This document shows, piece after piece, positions 1-8,394 of a stretch of DNA of 64,000 bases. Below the pieces are notes generated by a model. It did not search any database. It had not been told where the DNA came from and saw only the letters and a program-made list of their open reading frames with translations. Source of the DNA: WJMB01 sp964581465 (lineage in GTDB: Bacteria > RBG-13-66-14); assembly GCA_964581465.1 (NCBI GenBank), contig CAZOOP010000003.1, positions 1 through 64,000 of the forward strand. The letters are read 5' to 3'. Within the stretch, counting starts at the first letter, position 1. Each line of letters starts with the position of its first letter. A program made the translations under genes and the position numbers.

Positions 1-3
1 TGA

Positions 4-54
4 ATGACAATCTATTAGCTGGATGAGTCGGTTCAGATAGAAGTGATAATCCCT
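4..54 (+). repeat. Dispersed repeat family A, copy 1
   Basis: The core at 5-33 (tgacaatctattagctggat plus a short tail) recurs almost unchanged at 35604-35632 on this strand and at 14335-14386 on the other strand. The copy here and the 14.3-kb copy also share the following gtgataatccc. It lies just upstream of the leuC-like gene. Whether it is regulatory or a relic is not clear. On the minus strand all three copies read NRLIQLIDCH in one frame, so it may be a worn coding fragment. Confidence 0.7.
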
Positions 55-99
55 TCCAGAGATACTTAACCCGGTTTCCACCAAGGAGCGGGATTGCCG

Positions 100-1389
100 A
101 TGACAACGAACGCCAACACCAGAACCTTCGCCGAGGAGTTCTTCAGCCGTCGCCTGGGCCGGGAGGTCCGCGCCGGAGAGATCGTCACCGCCGCCCCCGA
201 CGTCGTCCTCTCCCACGACAACAGCGCGGCGATCATCGGCAACTTCCACAAGATGGCCGGCGAGGGCGGTCGCGTCGGCTATCCGGAGCGCATCGTGATC
301 ATCCTCGACCACACCGTGCCGGCCCCCAGCGAGAAGCACGCCGCCAACCACGCCGCGATCCGGCGCTTCGTCCGGGCGCAGGGGATCAATAGTTTCTACG
401 ATGTCGGCTGCGGCGGGATCTGCCACCAGGTGCTGCCCGAGATGGGCCACGTGGCCCCGGGACGATTGATCGTGGGCAGCGACTCGCACACGCCGACCCA
501 CGGCGCCCTGGGCGCCTTCGCCTGCGGCATCGACCGCACCGAGACCGCCGGGCTCTGGCTGCAGGAGGAGACCTGGTTCAAGGTTCCGCGGACCATCCGC
601 TTCAACCTCGAGGGCGAGCTGCCGCGCTGCGTCTTCGCCAAGGACCTGATCCTGACGCTGATCGGCCGCGTCGGCGCCGCCGGGGCCAACTACCGCTCCG
701 TCGAGTTCGCCGGACCCGGCGTCGCCTCGCTGAGCCTCGACGATCGGTTGACGGTCACCAACCTGGCCGCCGAGATGGGCGCCAAGAACGCCGTCTTCCC
801 CGTCGACGAAACCGCCCGGGAGTGGCTGGACCGCATGGGCGTGGCCTACGATTCCGACGACATCGCGCCCCTCTCCGACGACGCCGACTTCGAGGCCGTC
901 CACCGGGTCGACCTCGGCGAGATCGAGCCCGTGGTCGCCCTGCCCCACCAGGTGGACCGCGTCGTCCCCGTCGGCGAGGCCGCCGGACGGCCCTTCGACC
1001 AGGGGCTGATCGGAACCTGCACCAACGGTCGGCTGGCTGACCTGCGCGAGGCCGCCGCCGTCCTCGAAGGACGCCGGGTGGCCGAGGGGGTGCGCCTGCT
1101 GATCCTGCCGGCCTCCGAGGAGGTCTACGCCGACGCTCTCCTCGACGGCACCCTGGCCGCGCTGCACGCCGCCGGCGCCGTGGTGCTCAACCCGGGCTGC
1201 GGCCCCTGCCTGGGCGCGCATCAAGGCGCCCTGGCACCCGGCGAGACCTGCCTCTCCACAGCCAACCGCAACTTCAAGGGCCGGATGGGCTGCAAGGAGG
1301 CCGAGATCATCCTGGCCTCACCAGCCACCGTGGCGGCCTCGGCGGCCAAGGGGGTCATCGCCGACCCCCGGGAGACGATCTGCGAGTAG
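100..1389 (+). CDS. leuC: 3-isopropylmalate/homoaconitate dehydratase, large subunit (aconitase family)
   Basis: This is the catalytic large subunit of a two-subunit [4Fe-4S] hydro-lyase that isomerises isopropylmalate (leucine pathway) or a homologous tricarboxylate. The three cluster cysteines are visible: Cys307 in CTNGR, and Cys367 and Cys370 in NPGCGPC. The substrate-side motif SDSHTPTHGALGAF is near residue 125. At 429 residues it fits the short archaeal/bacterial LeuC-HacA type. ATG at 100 is preferred over an in-frame TTG at 94 because AAGGAG at 83-88 is better spaced from the ATG. The small subunit lies 960 bp downstream rather than adjacent, and a dehydrogenase of the next step is at 5.6 kb. 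Substrate (isopropylmalate, homoaconitate or similar) cannot be decided from sequence. Confidence 0.9.
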   Translation: MTTNANTRTFAEEFFSRRLGREVRAGEIVTAAPDVVLSHDNSAAIIGNFHKMAGEGGRVGYPERIVIILDHTVPAPSEKHAANHAAIRRFVRAQGINSFYDVGCGGICHQVLPEMGHVAPGRLIVGSDSHTPTHGALGAFACGIDRTETAGLWLQEETWFKVPRTIRFNLEGELPRCVFAKDLILTLIGRVGAAGANYRSVEFAGPGVASLSLDDRLTVTNLAAEMGAKNAVFPVDETAREWLDRMGVAYDSDDIAPLSDDADFEAVHRVDLGEIEPVVALPHQVDRVVPVGEAAGRPFDQGLIGTCTNGRLADLREAAAVLEGRRVAEGVRLLILPASEEVYADALLDGTLAALHAAGAVVLNPGCGPCLGAHQGALAPGETCLSTANRNFKGRMGCKEAEIILASPATVAASAAKGVIADPRETICE

Positions 1390-1489
1390 GGGGCGATGGG
1401 ATCGAGTATCATACTCACGTAGGGCGGGGGCTCCGCCCCCCGCCGCACCAGTTAAAGGGCTATGTTTTCCAAAACACAAGGAGGCTTGG

Positions 1490-1696
1490 ATGGGTTGGAC
1501 CTTCTCGCCTGTTAATAATACGCAATGTGTTTTCAACTATAAGGGTCAACAAACAGAAGTTGACGCGAGTGGAAACAACGTGGCTTGGAACTGCCCTAAG
1601 TGTAATCATCCGATTCTCTTTGTCTATGGATGTATCGGACCCCACGGAGCGGGACCGAAGAACCCGGCTGTTTGCCCGTCATGTATTTCGAGCTAG
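1490..1696 (+). CDS. Small zinc-ribbon-like protein, 68 aa
   Basis: A 68-residue reading frame starts at ATG 1490, five bases after a perfect AAGGAGG at 1478-1484, which strongly supports translation. It carries two CxxC knuckles, CPKC near residue 35 and CPSC near the C-terminus, as in a zinc ribbon. A further Cys-Gly pair sits between them. No signal peptide or membrane segment is visible, so it should be cytoplasmic. Its base composition is less GC-rich than the leuC gene 100 bp upstream, hinting at a separate origin. I do not recognise the family. It sits between the large and small dehydratase subunits, but nothing shows it takes part in that enzyme. Confidence 0.65.
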   Translation: MGWTFSPVNNTQCVFNYKGQQTEVDASGNNVAWNCPKCNHPILFVYGCIGPHGAGPKNPAVCPSCISS

Positions 1697-2353
1697 GGAT
1701 CGTATACTCCGACCGGACCTGATCGTGATTGTATCCTGTTGATAATAGATGTGATTAGTATCGGATACCTGTCATAAAACGGGCAACCAAAAAGTGGCAA
1801 CCACGAAGACCGTCATCCTTTGCAAGCCTGGATATCCGCACACTTGTCCATGCCATGAAAGCATGACCTAACAGCGGATCGTCACTGACTCCTAAATGTC
1901 TTAATGTCGTTATCAGAAGCGATAAGGGTATACTAATTGAATCTTCGGCAACAGCGTGCATTTCAGTGAAGTGAATATCGGTCCAGCAAGCCGCTCCCAA
2001 ACAGCCTGATTTGGTTTAAACTCGTTCCATAATGCCTCGAGCTCGTACCTTGATCCACCATCTGCAACACTTGGACCATCGCCGAAGTCTCCAACCCACC
2101 CCGCCAATCCGATGAGGATAGTGTGAAACCCCGATCCGGGTCGGATAGGAGCCCCGGACTACGGAAGCGTTGGGCCTCAGCTCACCGCCCCAGAGGATGG
2201 AAGCCCTCCGCTGCCCGGCGCGGCGGACCCATGGACTACAATGGAGAACAAGCTCTCTAGTCTGTTTAGAGTTAAACTATGCTGCAGGATGGGTAGTCGA
2301 ACGACCCGTCCCCCCTACGTCGAGGCAACCGACCTCCAGCCAAAGGACCGCCC
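1697..2353. other. 657-bp gap between the zinc-ribbon gene and leuD
   Basis: No intact gene is evident. The first 400 bases are less GC-rich than the surroundings and contain a possible broken minus-strand gene (see 1755-2107). The rest, near 2110-2350, is GC-rich and has no recognisable RNA or terminator. Any promoter for leuD would have to lie here if the leu genes are not co-transcribed. Confidence 0.5.
1755..2107 (-). pseudogene. Possible frameshifted minus-strand gene remnant
   Basis: Two overlapping minus-strand frames each give protein-like text. The first, from 2107, includes YELEALWNEFKPNQAVWERL. The second, ending at 1755, includes AEDSISIPLSLLITTLRHLG. They could be joined by a single frameshift near residue 45, giving a protein of about 110 residues. 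I do not recognise the family. Low GC relative to its neighbours fits an acquired and decayed gene. This is a weak call based only on how protein-like the translations look. Confidence 0.25.
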
Positions 2354-2827
2354 ATGACCCGTGTCTGGACCTACGGCGACGACGTCAACACCGATCAGAT
2401 GTTCCCCGGCAAGTACACCTACACCTGCTCGACGCCCGAGGAGATCGCCCCCCACCTCTTCGAGGATCTTGATCAGGCTTTCGCCGAGCAGGTCCGACCC
2501 GGCGATATCATCCTGGCCGGCGAGTACTTCGGTTGCGGCAGCTCCCGGGAGCATCCGTCCAAGGGGCTGCGGCACGTCGGTATCCGCGCCGTAGTGGCCA
2601 AGAGCTTCGCGCGGATCTTCTTCCGCAGCGCCATCAACCAGGGGCTGTTGGTGGTGGAGTGCCCGGAGGCCGTCGAGGCCTACAATGAGGGCGACGAAGT
2701 GGAAATCGACGAGGAGCGTGGCGTGGTGACGGTGGGCGGCCGCGAGTTCAGCTTCCCGCCCTACCCGGAGAAGGTCAAGGCCATCCTGGCCGCCGGTGGC
2801 CTGCAGGCCCTGCTCAAGCGGGGCTGA
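2354..2827 (+). CDS. leuD: 3-isopropylmalate/homoaconitate dehydratase, small subunit
   Basis: This swivelling small subunit completes the active site of the dehydratase with the LeuC-like protein. The signature GCGSSREHP occupies residues 60-68, with the substrate-binding Ser-Ser-Arg. The N-terminal DDVNTDQMFP is the usual start of the family. At 157 residues it matches the archaeal/bacterial short LeuD type. It is in the same orientation as leuC but separated by a zinc-ribbon gene and decayed DNA, whereas these subunits are usually adjacent. A bidirectional terminator hairpin follows 30 bases after the stop. Confidence 0.9.
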   Translation: MTRVWTYGDDVNTDQMFPGKYTYTCSTPEEIAPHLFEDLDQAFAEQVRPGDIILAGEYFGCGSSREHPSKGLRHVGIRAVVAKSFARIFFRSAINQGLLVVECPEAVEAYNEGDEVEIDEERGVVTVGGREFSFPPYPEKVKAILAAGGLQALLKRG

Positions 2828-2857
2828 CCGCCGGGCGCGCCGCCGATCCGAGATAAG

Positions 2858-2884
2858 AAAACCCCGCCCTGACGGCGGGGTTTT
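2858..2884. terminator. Bidirectional rho-independent terminator
   Basis: An A4 run, the stem ccccgcc (2862-2868), a five-base loop, the stem ggcgggg (2874-2880) and a T4 run form a symmetric terminator. It lies between the converging leuD gene on the plus strand and the TPR lipoprotein gene on the minus strand, and can serve both. Confidence 0.85.
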
Positions 2885-2926
2885 CTCTAGGCGATGGTGA
2901 GGGTGGGGAGTGAGGATGCCGGCTGC

Positions 2927-3637
2927 TCAGCCGCGACCCCAGACGGTCTCGAGCTGCTCGACGAGGGTGCGGAACTCTTCGCTGGCGCGCACGGCGTCGA
3001 AGTCGTGGTCCTCGGTCATCTCCTTGGTGTTGGCGTGCAGCGCCTTGCGCAGCCACTCGACGCAATCGGCGGGGCGCTCGAGCAGGGCGTAGTTGCAGGC
3101 GATGTTGAATGGGTAGCGCCACTCCTTCTGGTTGAGCTTGAAGGCGGTGACGTACTTCTCGATGGATTCCTCGTAGCGGCCCTCGAGGTAGAGATCGAAA
3201 GCCTCCATGGAGATCTCGGCGGCCTGGTTGGCCGGTTCGTCGCCCAGCATTACCGCGCCGCCCCAGAGGTAGCCGGCGATCTTGCGGACCTCGAGGAACT
3301 CTTCGTTCTCCTCGAGGGGGGCCAGGTCGGTGTCGTCCAGGCGCGGCTGGAGGGTCAGCTTGAAGCTGCGCTGGAGCCAGTCGACGGCCTGGTCCTGGTT
3401 GCCGAGGGCGGCGTAGGCCCGGGAGATGTCGTAGGCCAGGGCGTCGTCGTCGGGGGCCAGCTCGAAGGCCTCCAGCCATGTATCCAGGGCGGCCTGGTAC
3501 TCGCCGGCCTTGTAATCGGACTCGGCCCGTTTGTCCAGCTCGCCGACCTCGACGGAGCTCTCCAGCTCCTCCAGTTCACTGCAACCCAGCGTGAGCGAAA
3601 TGGCGAGCGCGGCGAAGACCGGGAAAAGGCGTCGCAT
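2927..3637 (-). CDS. TPR-repeat lipoprotein (paralogue 2 of a tandem pair)
   Basis: A 236-residue protein with a lipoprotein signal peptide (lipobox LTLGC, Cys about residue 19) and TPR-like helical repeats at about residues 35-90 and 145-200 (for example YKAGEYQAALDTWLEAFEL). Such proteins are protein-protein interaction scaffolds; the partner is unknown. It is a close paralogue of the gene immediately upstream: the mature N-termini both read SELEELESSVEVGELD. Their spacing of 18 bp indicates co-transcription and a recent tandem duplication. The terminator at 2858-2884 ends the unit. Confidence 0.85.
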   Translation of the reverse strand: MRRLFPVFAALAISLTLGCSELEELESSVEVGELDKRAESDYKAGEYQAALDTWLEAFELAPDDDALAYDISRAYAALGNQDQAVDWLQRSFKLTLQPRLDDTDLAPLEENEEFLEVRKIAGYLWGGAVMLGDEPANQAAEISMEAFDLYLEGRYEESIEKYVTAFKLNQKEWRYPFNIACNYALLERPADCVEWLRKALHANTKEMTEDHDFDAVRASEEFRTLVEQLETVWGRG

Positions 3638-3655
3638 GGGAGGCTCCTTGGTGGA

Positions 3656-4375
3656 TCAACCGGTGGGATTCCAGATTCTCTCGGCGACCTTGCGGATGCG
3701 CTGGAACTCGGGCGTTTGGCGGATGTTGTCGAAGTCGTGGTCCTCCAGGTAGCGCAGGATGACGGTCTTCAGCGTGGTGCGCAGCCACTTGAGAGCCTCT
3801 TCGGTTTGACCGGTGAGGGAGTGCACGCAGGCGATGTCGAAAGCGGCGGTGTAGTTGGTCTGGTCGAGGCGGTAGGCCCGCTCGAACTTCTCCAGGGCGG
3901 CCTCGTACTCACCCTTGAGGTAGAGGTCGAAGCCCTCGGAGGTCAGCACAGCCGATTCGGTATCCCCGCCCATGTTGGTGGTTGGCAGGGGGTCGCCCCA
4001 GGCGTAGCTGAGGACCTGATGCAGCTCCTGGTAGTCCTCGTCGTCGCGCAAGCTCCGCAGGTCCTTGGAGTCCAGGCGGGGCTGGAGGGAGAGCTTGATA
4101 CTGCGTTGTAGCCACTCCAGGGCGGCCTCGCCGTCGTCGAGCATGGCGTAAGCCCGGGAGATGTCATAGGCCGTTTCGTCGTTATCCGGCTCCAGCTCGA
4201 AAGCCTCCTGCCAGGCATCGAGGGCGGCCTGGTAGTCGCCGTCCTTGAACTCGGCCTCGGCTCGTTCGTCGAGCTCGCCGACCTCGACGGAGCTTTCCAG
4301 CTCCTCGAGTTCGCTGCAACCGGCGGCGAGCAGCAGGGCCGTCAATGCCAGGGTGATCGGGATGCTTCTGCGCAT
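3656..4375 (-). CDS. TPR-repeat lipoprotein (paralogue 1 of a tandem pair)
   Basis: A 239-residue protein with a signal peptide and lipobox LAAGC, followed by the same SELEELESSVEVGELD segment as its downstream neighbour. TPR-like helices lie at about 40-95 and 150-205 (for example YLKGEYEAALEKFERAYRL). The C-terminal half differs more from the paralogue than the N-terminal half does. Predicted to be anchored to a membrane facing the periplasm. The gene begins with ATG after a GGAGAGA ribosome site. No function beyond an interaction scaffold can be inferred. Confidence 0.85.
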   Translation of the reverse strand: MRRSIPITLALTALLLAAGCSELEELESSVEVGELDERAEAEFKDGDYQAALDAWQEAFELEPDNDETAYDISRAYAMLDDGEAALEWLQRSIKLSLQPRLDSKDLRSLRDDEDYQELHQVLSYAWGDPLPTTNMGGDTESAVLTSEGFDLYLKGEYEAALEKFERAYRLDQTNYTAAFDIACVHSLTGQTEEALKWLRTTLKTVILRYLEDHDFDNIRQTPEFQRIRKVAERIWNPTG

Positions 4376-4539
4376 GGTCTCTCTCCACTGCGTTGGGCTC
4401 GGATATCAGTTCGCTCGATGAAGACGGTAAGTTTCCAGTTTACCTCAAAGACCTGTCTCGAGGCCAGCGGCCGCTCGCTGCCGTCGTGGGTTCATTATCT
4501 TGGATACGACCGCGGTGCCTTTGGTTTCGCCTCGACAGC

Positions 4540-5466
4540 CTACTCGGTCCAGGTGAACTCGACCTCGACGCCGTAGTAATCGCGGCCGTCCTGGGTGTTT
4601 GAGCGCTGGAAGACCAGATAGCCGCTTTCGTCGTCGCCGATCAGCGCCGGCCAGGTGAAGCTGATGCCGTCGAACTGGTCCTCGAGCCAATCGACCTCGC
4701 CCGTCGAGATGTCCAGCAGGCCGGTGAAGCCGGCGGGGTAGCCGGGCAGCCAGAGTAAAGCCGCCGAGCCGTCGGGCAGCAGCTCGAACTCCAGCTCGAC
4801 GGGCTCCAGATCGAAGTCGCTGACGGTTTCGATGCCGCCGTCGGCCGCACCCACGCGGACCACCCGGCCGTCCAGGAAGCCGTAGATCCAGGCGCCGTCG
4901 GGGGAGAACTCCAGGCCGATCGGGGTCTCGGGACAGAGGAACTCTGGCTCGCCCGAGGCGATGTCGTGGAGGTAGAGGCCCTCGTCGCGGCGGATCGCCA
5001 AGCGGTCTCCGGCGGGATCCCAGGCGGCCTCGGAGCCCTCGCTGACGAAGTCCGAGGAGTCGGCGGCGATGTCGTAGAGGTAGACCTGCGGGGTGGTGAA
5101 GCCGAAGAGCTCGGCGTAGACGACGCAAGAGCCGTCCGGGGAGAAGCGGGGTCTGGCGTGGTCGATGATCCAGACGTTCTCGGCGGCGATGGTGAGTTGT
5201 CCGGTGGCGGTGTCGTAGAGGCGCAGTTGGTAGTAGGGATCGTCGGCTTCCTCGTCGTAGTGGTAGCAGGCGATCGTCGAGCCGTCCGGAGAGAGGTCGG
5301 TATCCAGGATCGGCGTCCGCTGGATGCTGAACAGCAGCTCGGGTTCGCCCACCCGGAAGCCCTGGACGGTCTCGCCGCCGCCGGTGGATGTTTCGCAGCC
5401 GGCGAAGATCAGCGCAACACCGGACAATGAGACGAGAAGCACCGGGATGATTCCACGCCGGTTCAT
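4540..5466 (-). CDS. Beta-propeller (TolB/PD40-like) lipoprotein
   Basis: A 308-residue exported lipoprotein with lipobox IFAGC. Repeated SPDGS-type blades (LSPDGSTIACY, FSPDGSCVVY, FSPDGAWIYG) spaced about 50-60 residues apart identify a TolB/PD40-like propeller. The start at 5466 is chosen because GGAAGGTGCGAAG lies just before it and a signal peptide begins there; an upstream in-frame ATG at 5586 would add 40 proline-rich residues before the signal. It stands alone between the TPR pair and the dehydrogenase. It resembles the three propellers at 33-37 kb in design but not closely in sequence. Ligand unknown. Confidence 0.8.
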   Translation of the reverse strand: MNRRGIIPVLLVSLSGVALIFAGCETSTGGGETVQGFRVGEPELLFSIQRTPILDTDLSPDGSTIACYHYDEEADDPYYQLRLYDTATGQLTIAAENVWIIDHARPRFSPDGSCVVYAELFGFTTPQVYLYDIAADSSDFVSEGSEAAWDPAGDRLAIRRDEGLYLHDIASGEPEFLCPETPIGLEFSPDGAWIYGFLDGRVVRVGAADGGIETVSDFDLEPVELEFELLPDGSAALLWLPGYPAGFTGLLDISTGEVDWLEDQFDGISFTWPALIGDDESGYLVFQRSNTQDGRDYYGVEVEFTWTE

Positions 5467-5643
5467 CTTCGCACCTTCCACGGGTTGGGGCGGCGGTGGT
5501 CGCGTTCCGCCGCCGGAGCAATTCCGGAGGCTCGTATGGGCTTGATAATACGGCGATGCGGCGGCCCTGTCAAACGGTTCGACCACGCGACACGGACGAC
5601 GGGCGCCCGCGGGCGCCCGTCGATGCTCCGGTGATGCTCGGGA

Positions 5644-6711
5644 CTACAGCCGTTCGGCGACGGCCTCGGCGACCTCGAGGGTTCCGGCGGCCTTGTCTTT
5701 GCCGACGATGTCGTAGGTCTTGGGCGCCGAATCATCGGCATAGAGGGCGGTGACGGCCTTCCAGATGCGCTCGGCGGCGTCGTGCTCGCCCAGCCACTGG
5801 AGCATGATCCGCGCCGCCAGGATCATCGCCGTGGGGTTGACCACGAACTTGCCGGCGTACTTGGGCGCCGAGCCGTGGTTGGGCTCGAAGACGCCGTAGT
5901 CGGCGCCGATGTTGCCGCTGGCACCGAACCCCAGGCCGCCGACGAGTTGGCAACCCTCGTCGGAGATGATGTCGCCGAACATGTTCGACGTCACCAGCAC
6001 GTCGTAGCTCTCCGGGTTCTTGATGAACCACATCGCGGTGGCGTCGACGTTCTCCTCGTCGGTCTCGATGCCCGGGAACTCCTTGGCGACCTTGTTGAAG
6101 ATCTCCAGGAACAGGCCATCGGTCTGGCGGATGACGTTGGCCTTGTGGACCGCGGTGACCTTCTTGCGGTTGAACTTCTTGGCGTAGTCGAAGGCCGAGC
6201 GGATGATGCGCTCGCAGCCCTTGGGGGTGAAGACGCGGCAGGAGATGGCCACGTCGTCGACATCGGCGAAACGCTCCAGGTTGGGCAGGATGCCGATGAG
6301 CTCCTTGGGCAGGGGCCGGGCCTCGACCATCGAGTACAGCCCTTCGGTGTTCTCGCGGAAGATGACCATGTCGATGTTGTCGCGGTAGTTCAGCGGTACG
6401 CCGGGGATGGCCTTGATCGGGCGCATGTTGGTGTACAGGTCCATCCTTTGGCGTATTTGCAGTATCGCGCTTTTGAAGCCCTTGACGCCGGGGCGCGAGG
6501 TGATGGCGCCGAAGAGGCAGGCCTCGGTGTTCTCCAGCACCTCCCAGGTCTCGGGCGGCACCGTGTCGCCCCGCTCCTCCCACATGCACCAGCCGGCGTC
6601 GGCGTCCACCCACTCGATATCCAGGCCCAGGGCGTCCATGATGATCATGGCCGCCTTCATCACGTCGTGGCCCACGTCGTCGCCGGGTATGCGGGCGATT
6701 TTATATCCCAT
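5644..6711 (-). CDS. Isocitrate/homoisocitrate/isopropylmalate-type NAD(P)-dependent dehydrogenase
   Basis: A 355-residue beta-decarboxylating dehydrogenase that oxidises a malate-derived hydroxy acid. The family signature NMFGDIISDEG starts at Asn243 and supplies metal-binding aspartates. The segment R119-ENTEG is typical of isocitrate or homoisocitrate dehydrogenases, rather than the RELTGG of classical LeuB. With the nearby aconitase-type subunits this suggests either a TCA-like or an aminoadipate/leucine-type chain elongation pair. The start at 6711 has GGGAGTGAG directly upstream; an upstream in-frame ATG at 6804 would add 31 residues without family likeness. Enzyme class is certain, substrate is not. 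Confidence 0.88.
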   Translation of the reverse strand: MGYKIARIPGDDVGHDVMKAAMIIMDALGLDIEWVDADAGWCMWEERGDTVPPETWEVLENTEACLFGAITSRPGVKGFKSAILQIRQRMDLYTNMRPIKAIPGVPLNYRDNIDMVIFRENTEGLYSMVEARPLPKELIGILPNLERFADVDDVAISCRVFTPKGCERIIRSAFDYAKKFNRKKVTAVHKANVIRQTDGLFLEIFNKVAKEFPGIETDEENVDATAMWFIKNPESYDVLVTSNMFGDIISDEGCQLVGGLGFGASGNIGADYGVFEPNHGSAPKYAGKFVVNPTAMILAARIMLQWLGEHDAAERIWKAVTALYADDSAPKTYDIVGKDKAAGTLEVAEAVAERL

Positions 6712-7018
6712 CTCACTCCCTGGTCCGGCCTCCTCGTGGAGGCGATTGTCAGAAGATGTTGATGAAGCGTAGGTTATCAGCGCGGGTCGCGTCGCTGTTC
6801 GCAAGTAGTCATTGTAGCATGACCGTTGGTGACGGGCAACCTTGGGACGGCAAAGGTTTCTGTTGAGCGCAGGCGCGGGTTGTATCCCCTGGTCCCCGCC
6901 GCGTCACGGGTCAATCTCTCGATCCACCGCAGGACGGGAGCTCATCCCCCAGCGCCGCGAACTGTCATCATCCTTGATAACGACAATACCCTTATGCTTC
7001 GCACACGATCCCGGACCA

Positions 7019-7190
7019 GCCGACTCCAACTGGAAACGCCGATCCCCTGCGAAAAGCGGCTGAGACGAGGCCATGCTGAATCATGTTTAAACTGCAACCT
7101 TAAACCCACGATATTCATTCATTATATACATGTTGATGGGCTACTTGGGATCGAAGCATCGTCATCGGGGCCAACGGCGACAAGCAGTTT
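7019..7190 (+). repeat. Dispersed repeat family III, copy 1
   Basis: Shared landmarks with 56645-56820 (same strand) are aagcggctga.acgaggc, then after some 70 bases ggctacttgggat, gcatc.tcatcg and caagcagttt. A third, partial copy in the opposite orientation at 25861-25961 shares gttggagtcggctggtccg and the region around gcctcgt.tcag. Identity is imperfect, so the copies are old. Confidence 0.6.
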
Positions 7191-7364
7191 ATCAGCGTGT
7201 AGCTACGTCGCCACGGGCATCCCAGGCATATGGAAAACCACGTACCCGCCATAAGCATCTCGCTCGATGCGCATACCTGATTGAAAAGCTAACTGCTTTG
7301 ATCTAAGTGCTATTCAATAGTGCTATTGTCCGTTGCCGCTTAGTGATCCCACCCTTGACAATCA

Positions 7365-7390
7365 AACGACCGGGCACCAGCCCGGTCGTT
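7365..7390. terminator. Perfect 11-bp hairpin, terminator-like
   Basis: aacgaccgggc (7365-7375), loop acca and gcccggtcgtt (7380-7390) pair perfectly. On the minus strand it is followed by TGATTG rather than a clean U tract. It lies just beyond the minus-strand end of the family II repeat copy, as if it terminated a former transcript from it. Confidence 0.5.
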
Positions 7391-7408
7391 GGTATAATAT
7401 CCTTGAGG

Positions 7409-7818
7409 ATCATGTAACCTGATCGGACCAGTTGAGTAGTGTGTCCTGCAGGTAGTCGAGGCAGGTTTCGTCGTCGCGATGGCTGAATCTGAGCGGCCCT
7501 TCTCTGATAAAGAGCCGGAAGTTGCGTATGAAGCCGCCGTTGCAGGCTTATAGCCTTCACTTGCCGTAGCCCCGGCAGCTATCGAGGCCGTTGATACGCG
7601 CCTCGCCATTGGCCAAGGCCTTGTCACATTTGATGAGTTTGTGATGTATACCGTTGATTAATAGCCTGTTATCGACCATCCAGCCGTCGGTGTTGATGAT
7701 CTATTCCACCTTGAGCTTTTCCAGCTAGGCGATGCCGTGCTCCCTTTTGGATTCGGTGTGTATATTTATTGCCGCATCTCTTGCGTTTATTCTTACTATC
7801 GGCCAACTTATCGTGATT
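7409..7818 (-). repeat. Dispersed repeat family II, copy 1 (about 400 bp)
   Basis: Read on the minus strand, this stretch matches 14678-15121 on the plus strand from end to end with scattered substitutions. Shared blocks include ccgaatccaaaagggagcac, gccaatggcgaggcgcgtat and tggtccgatcaggttacatg. In one minus-strand frame it reads like a worn protein (INTDGW..DNRLL, ANGEARINGLDSCRGYG), but two TAG codons fall at the same places in both copies. It was therefore either duplicated after decay or never coding in that frame. Confidence 0.8.
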
Positions 7819-7992
7819 CTCATGGTTATATTTTGGGCAACTGATGTGCCGGTCGGTTGCTTGTTTTCCGCCACTTTTGGCCCCCCTTTTTGTGGCAGTT
7901 TTTCACAGCCCAACCCGTATGTTAACAGTGCGTTACATACAGGGAGCGGTCCGAACACGGTATATGATCCCATGCCTTGTTGCCACCAACTA

Positions 7993-8202
7993 CTAACCCC
8001 GAGCCTTGATCGCGCCCCAGGTTGTTTCAATTCCACCGAGCAAACGATAACCAACCAGGTCATACCAGGTGGTGAAGCGCCACTCGCCGTCGGACCGCTC
8101 CAAGCCGAAGTTGCAGTTGCCCTGAGCCACGCCGTTGACGTCGCCGGTGTCGCGACCGGCCAACAGGGCCGGTAATGCGAGCAGGCCGATAATAATAGGC
8201 AT
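7993..8202 (-). pseudogene. Truncated NTF2-like lipoprotein family member
   Basis: A 69-residue frame joins a signal-peptide-like start (MPIIIGLLALPALLAG) directly to the C-terminal signature of the neighbouring lipoprotein family, W.F..WYDL then TTWGAIK. About 110 central residues of the family are missing, so this looks like an internal deletion product. It is the most downstream member of the minus-strand family array at 8-11.6 kb. It may still be expressed as a small exported peptide, but no cysteine follows the signal. Confidence 0.65.
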
Positions 8203-8347
8203 GACTCTCTGCTTGCGTATGGATCCCTCTAGTTCGCGAGATGGGTTTCAATCAGCCGGTCAGCTTGGGTTGATCGTGTCATTATAATCAATTTGGAACA
8301 AGTAACAATTGGGGATTGGTCGAGGGGGTGAGCGTAGCGATACGAAG

Positions 8348-8367
8348 AGGGCCGCCGGAGCGGCCCT
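8348..8367 (-). terminator. Hairpin downstream of the 8.4-kb lipoprotein gene
   Basis: agggccgc (8348-8355), loop cgga and gcggccct (8360-8367) form a perfect 8-bp stem 28 bases past the stop of the minus-strand gene. The following minus-strand bases are CTTCG, so it is a weak intrinsic terminator at best. Confidence 0.55.
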
Positions 8368-8394
8368 TGATTGCGACAATGCTTACGCGGCTTT

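Larger units (their letters stand above)
6712..7992. other. 1.28-kb gap of repeats and decayed sequence
   Basis: No intact gene can be supported. The stretch contains copy 1 of dispersed family III (7019-7190), a strong hairpin (7365-7390) and copy 1 of the roughly 400-bp family II repeat (7409-7818). The part near 7730-7990 is AT-richer. A plus-strand frame starting at 7732 encodes one hydrophobic helix whose codons differ from the 14.7-kb copy mostly at silent positions, but that copy lacks the start codon. Confidence 0.6.

Noticed and set aside
1697..2353. Possible tRNA or structured RNA upstream of leuD
   Set aside because: No T-loop consensus, anticodon arm or other conserved RNA signature could be found, either here or in the other long gaps.
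7732..8175. 147-codon plus-strand frame with a hydrophobic N-terminus
   Set aside because: The sister repeat copy lacks the start codon and diverges after the helix, and the 3' half runs antisense to the truncated lipoprotein gene. Kept only as a note under the repeat.
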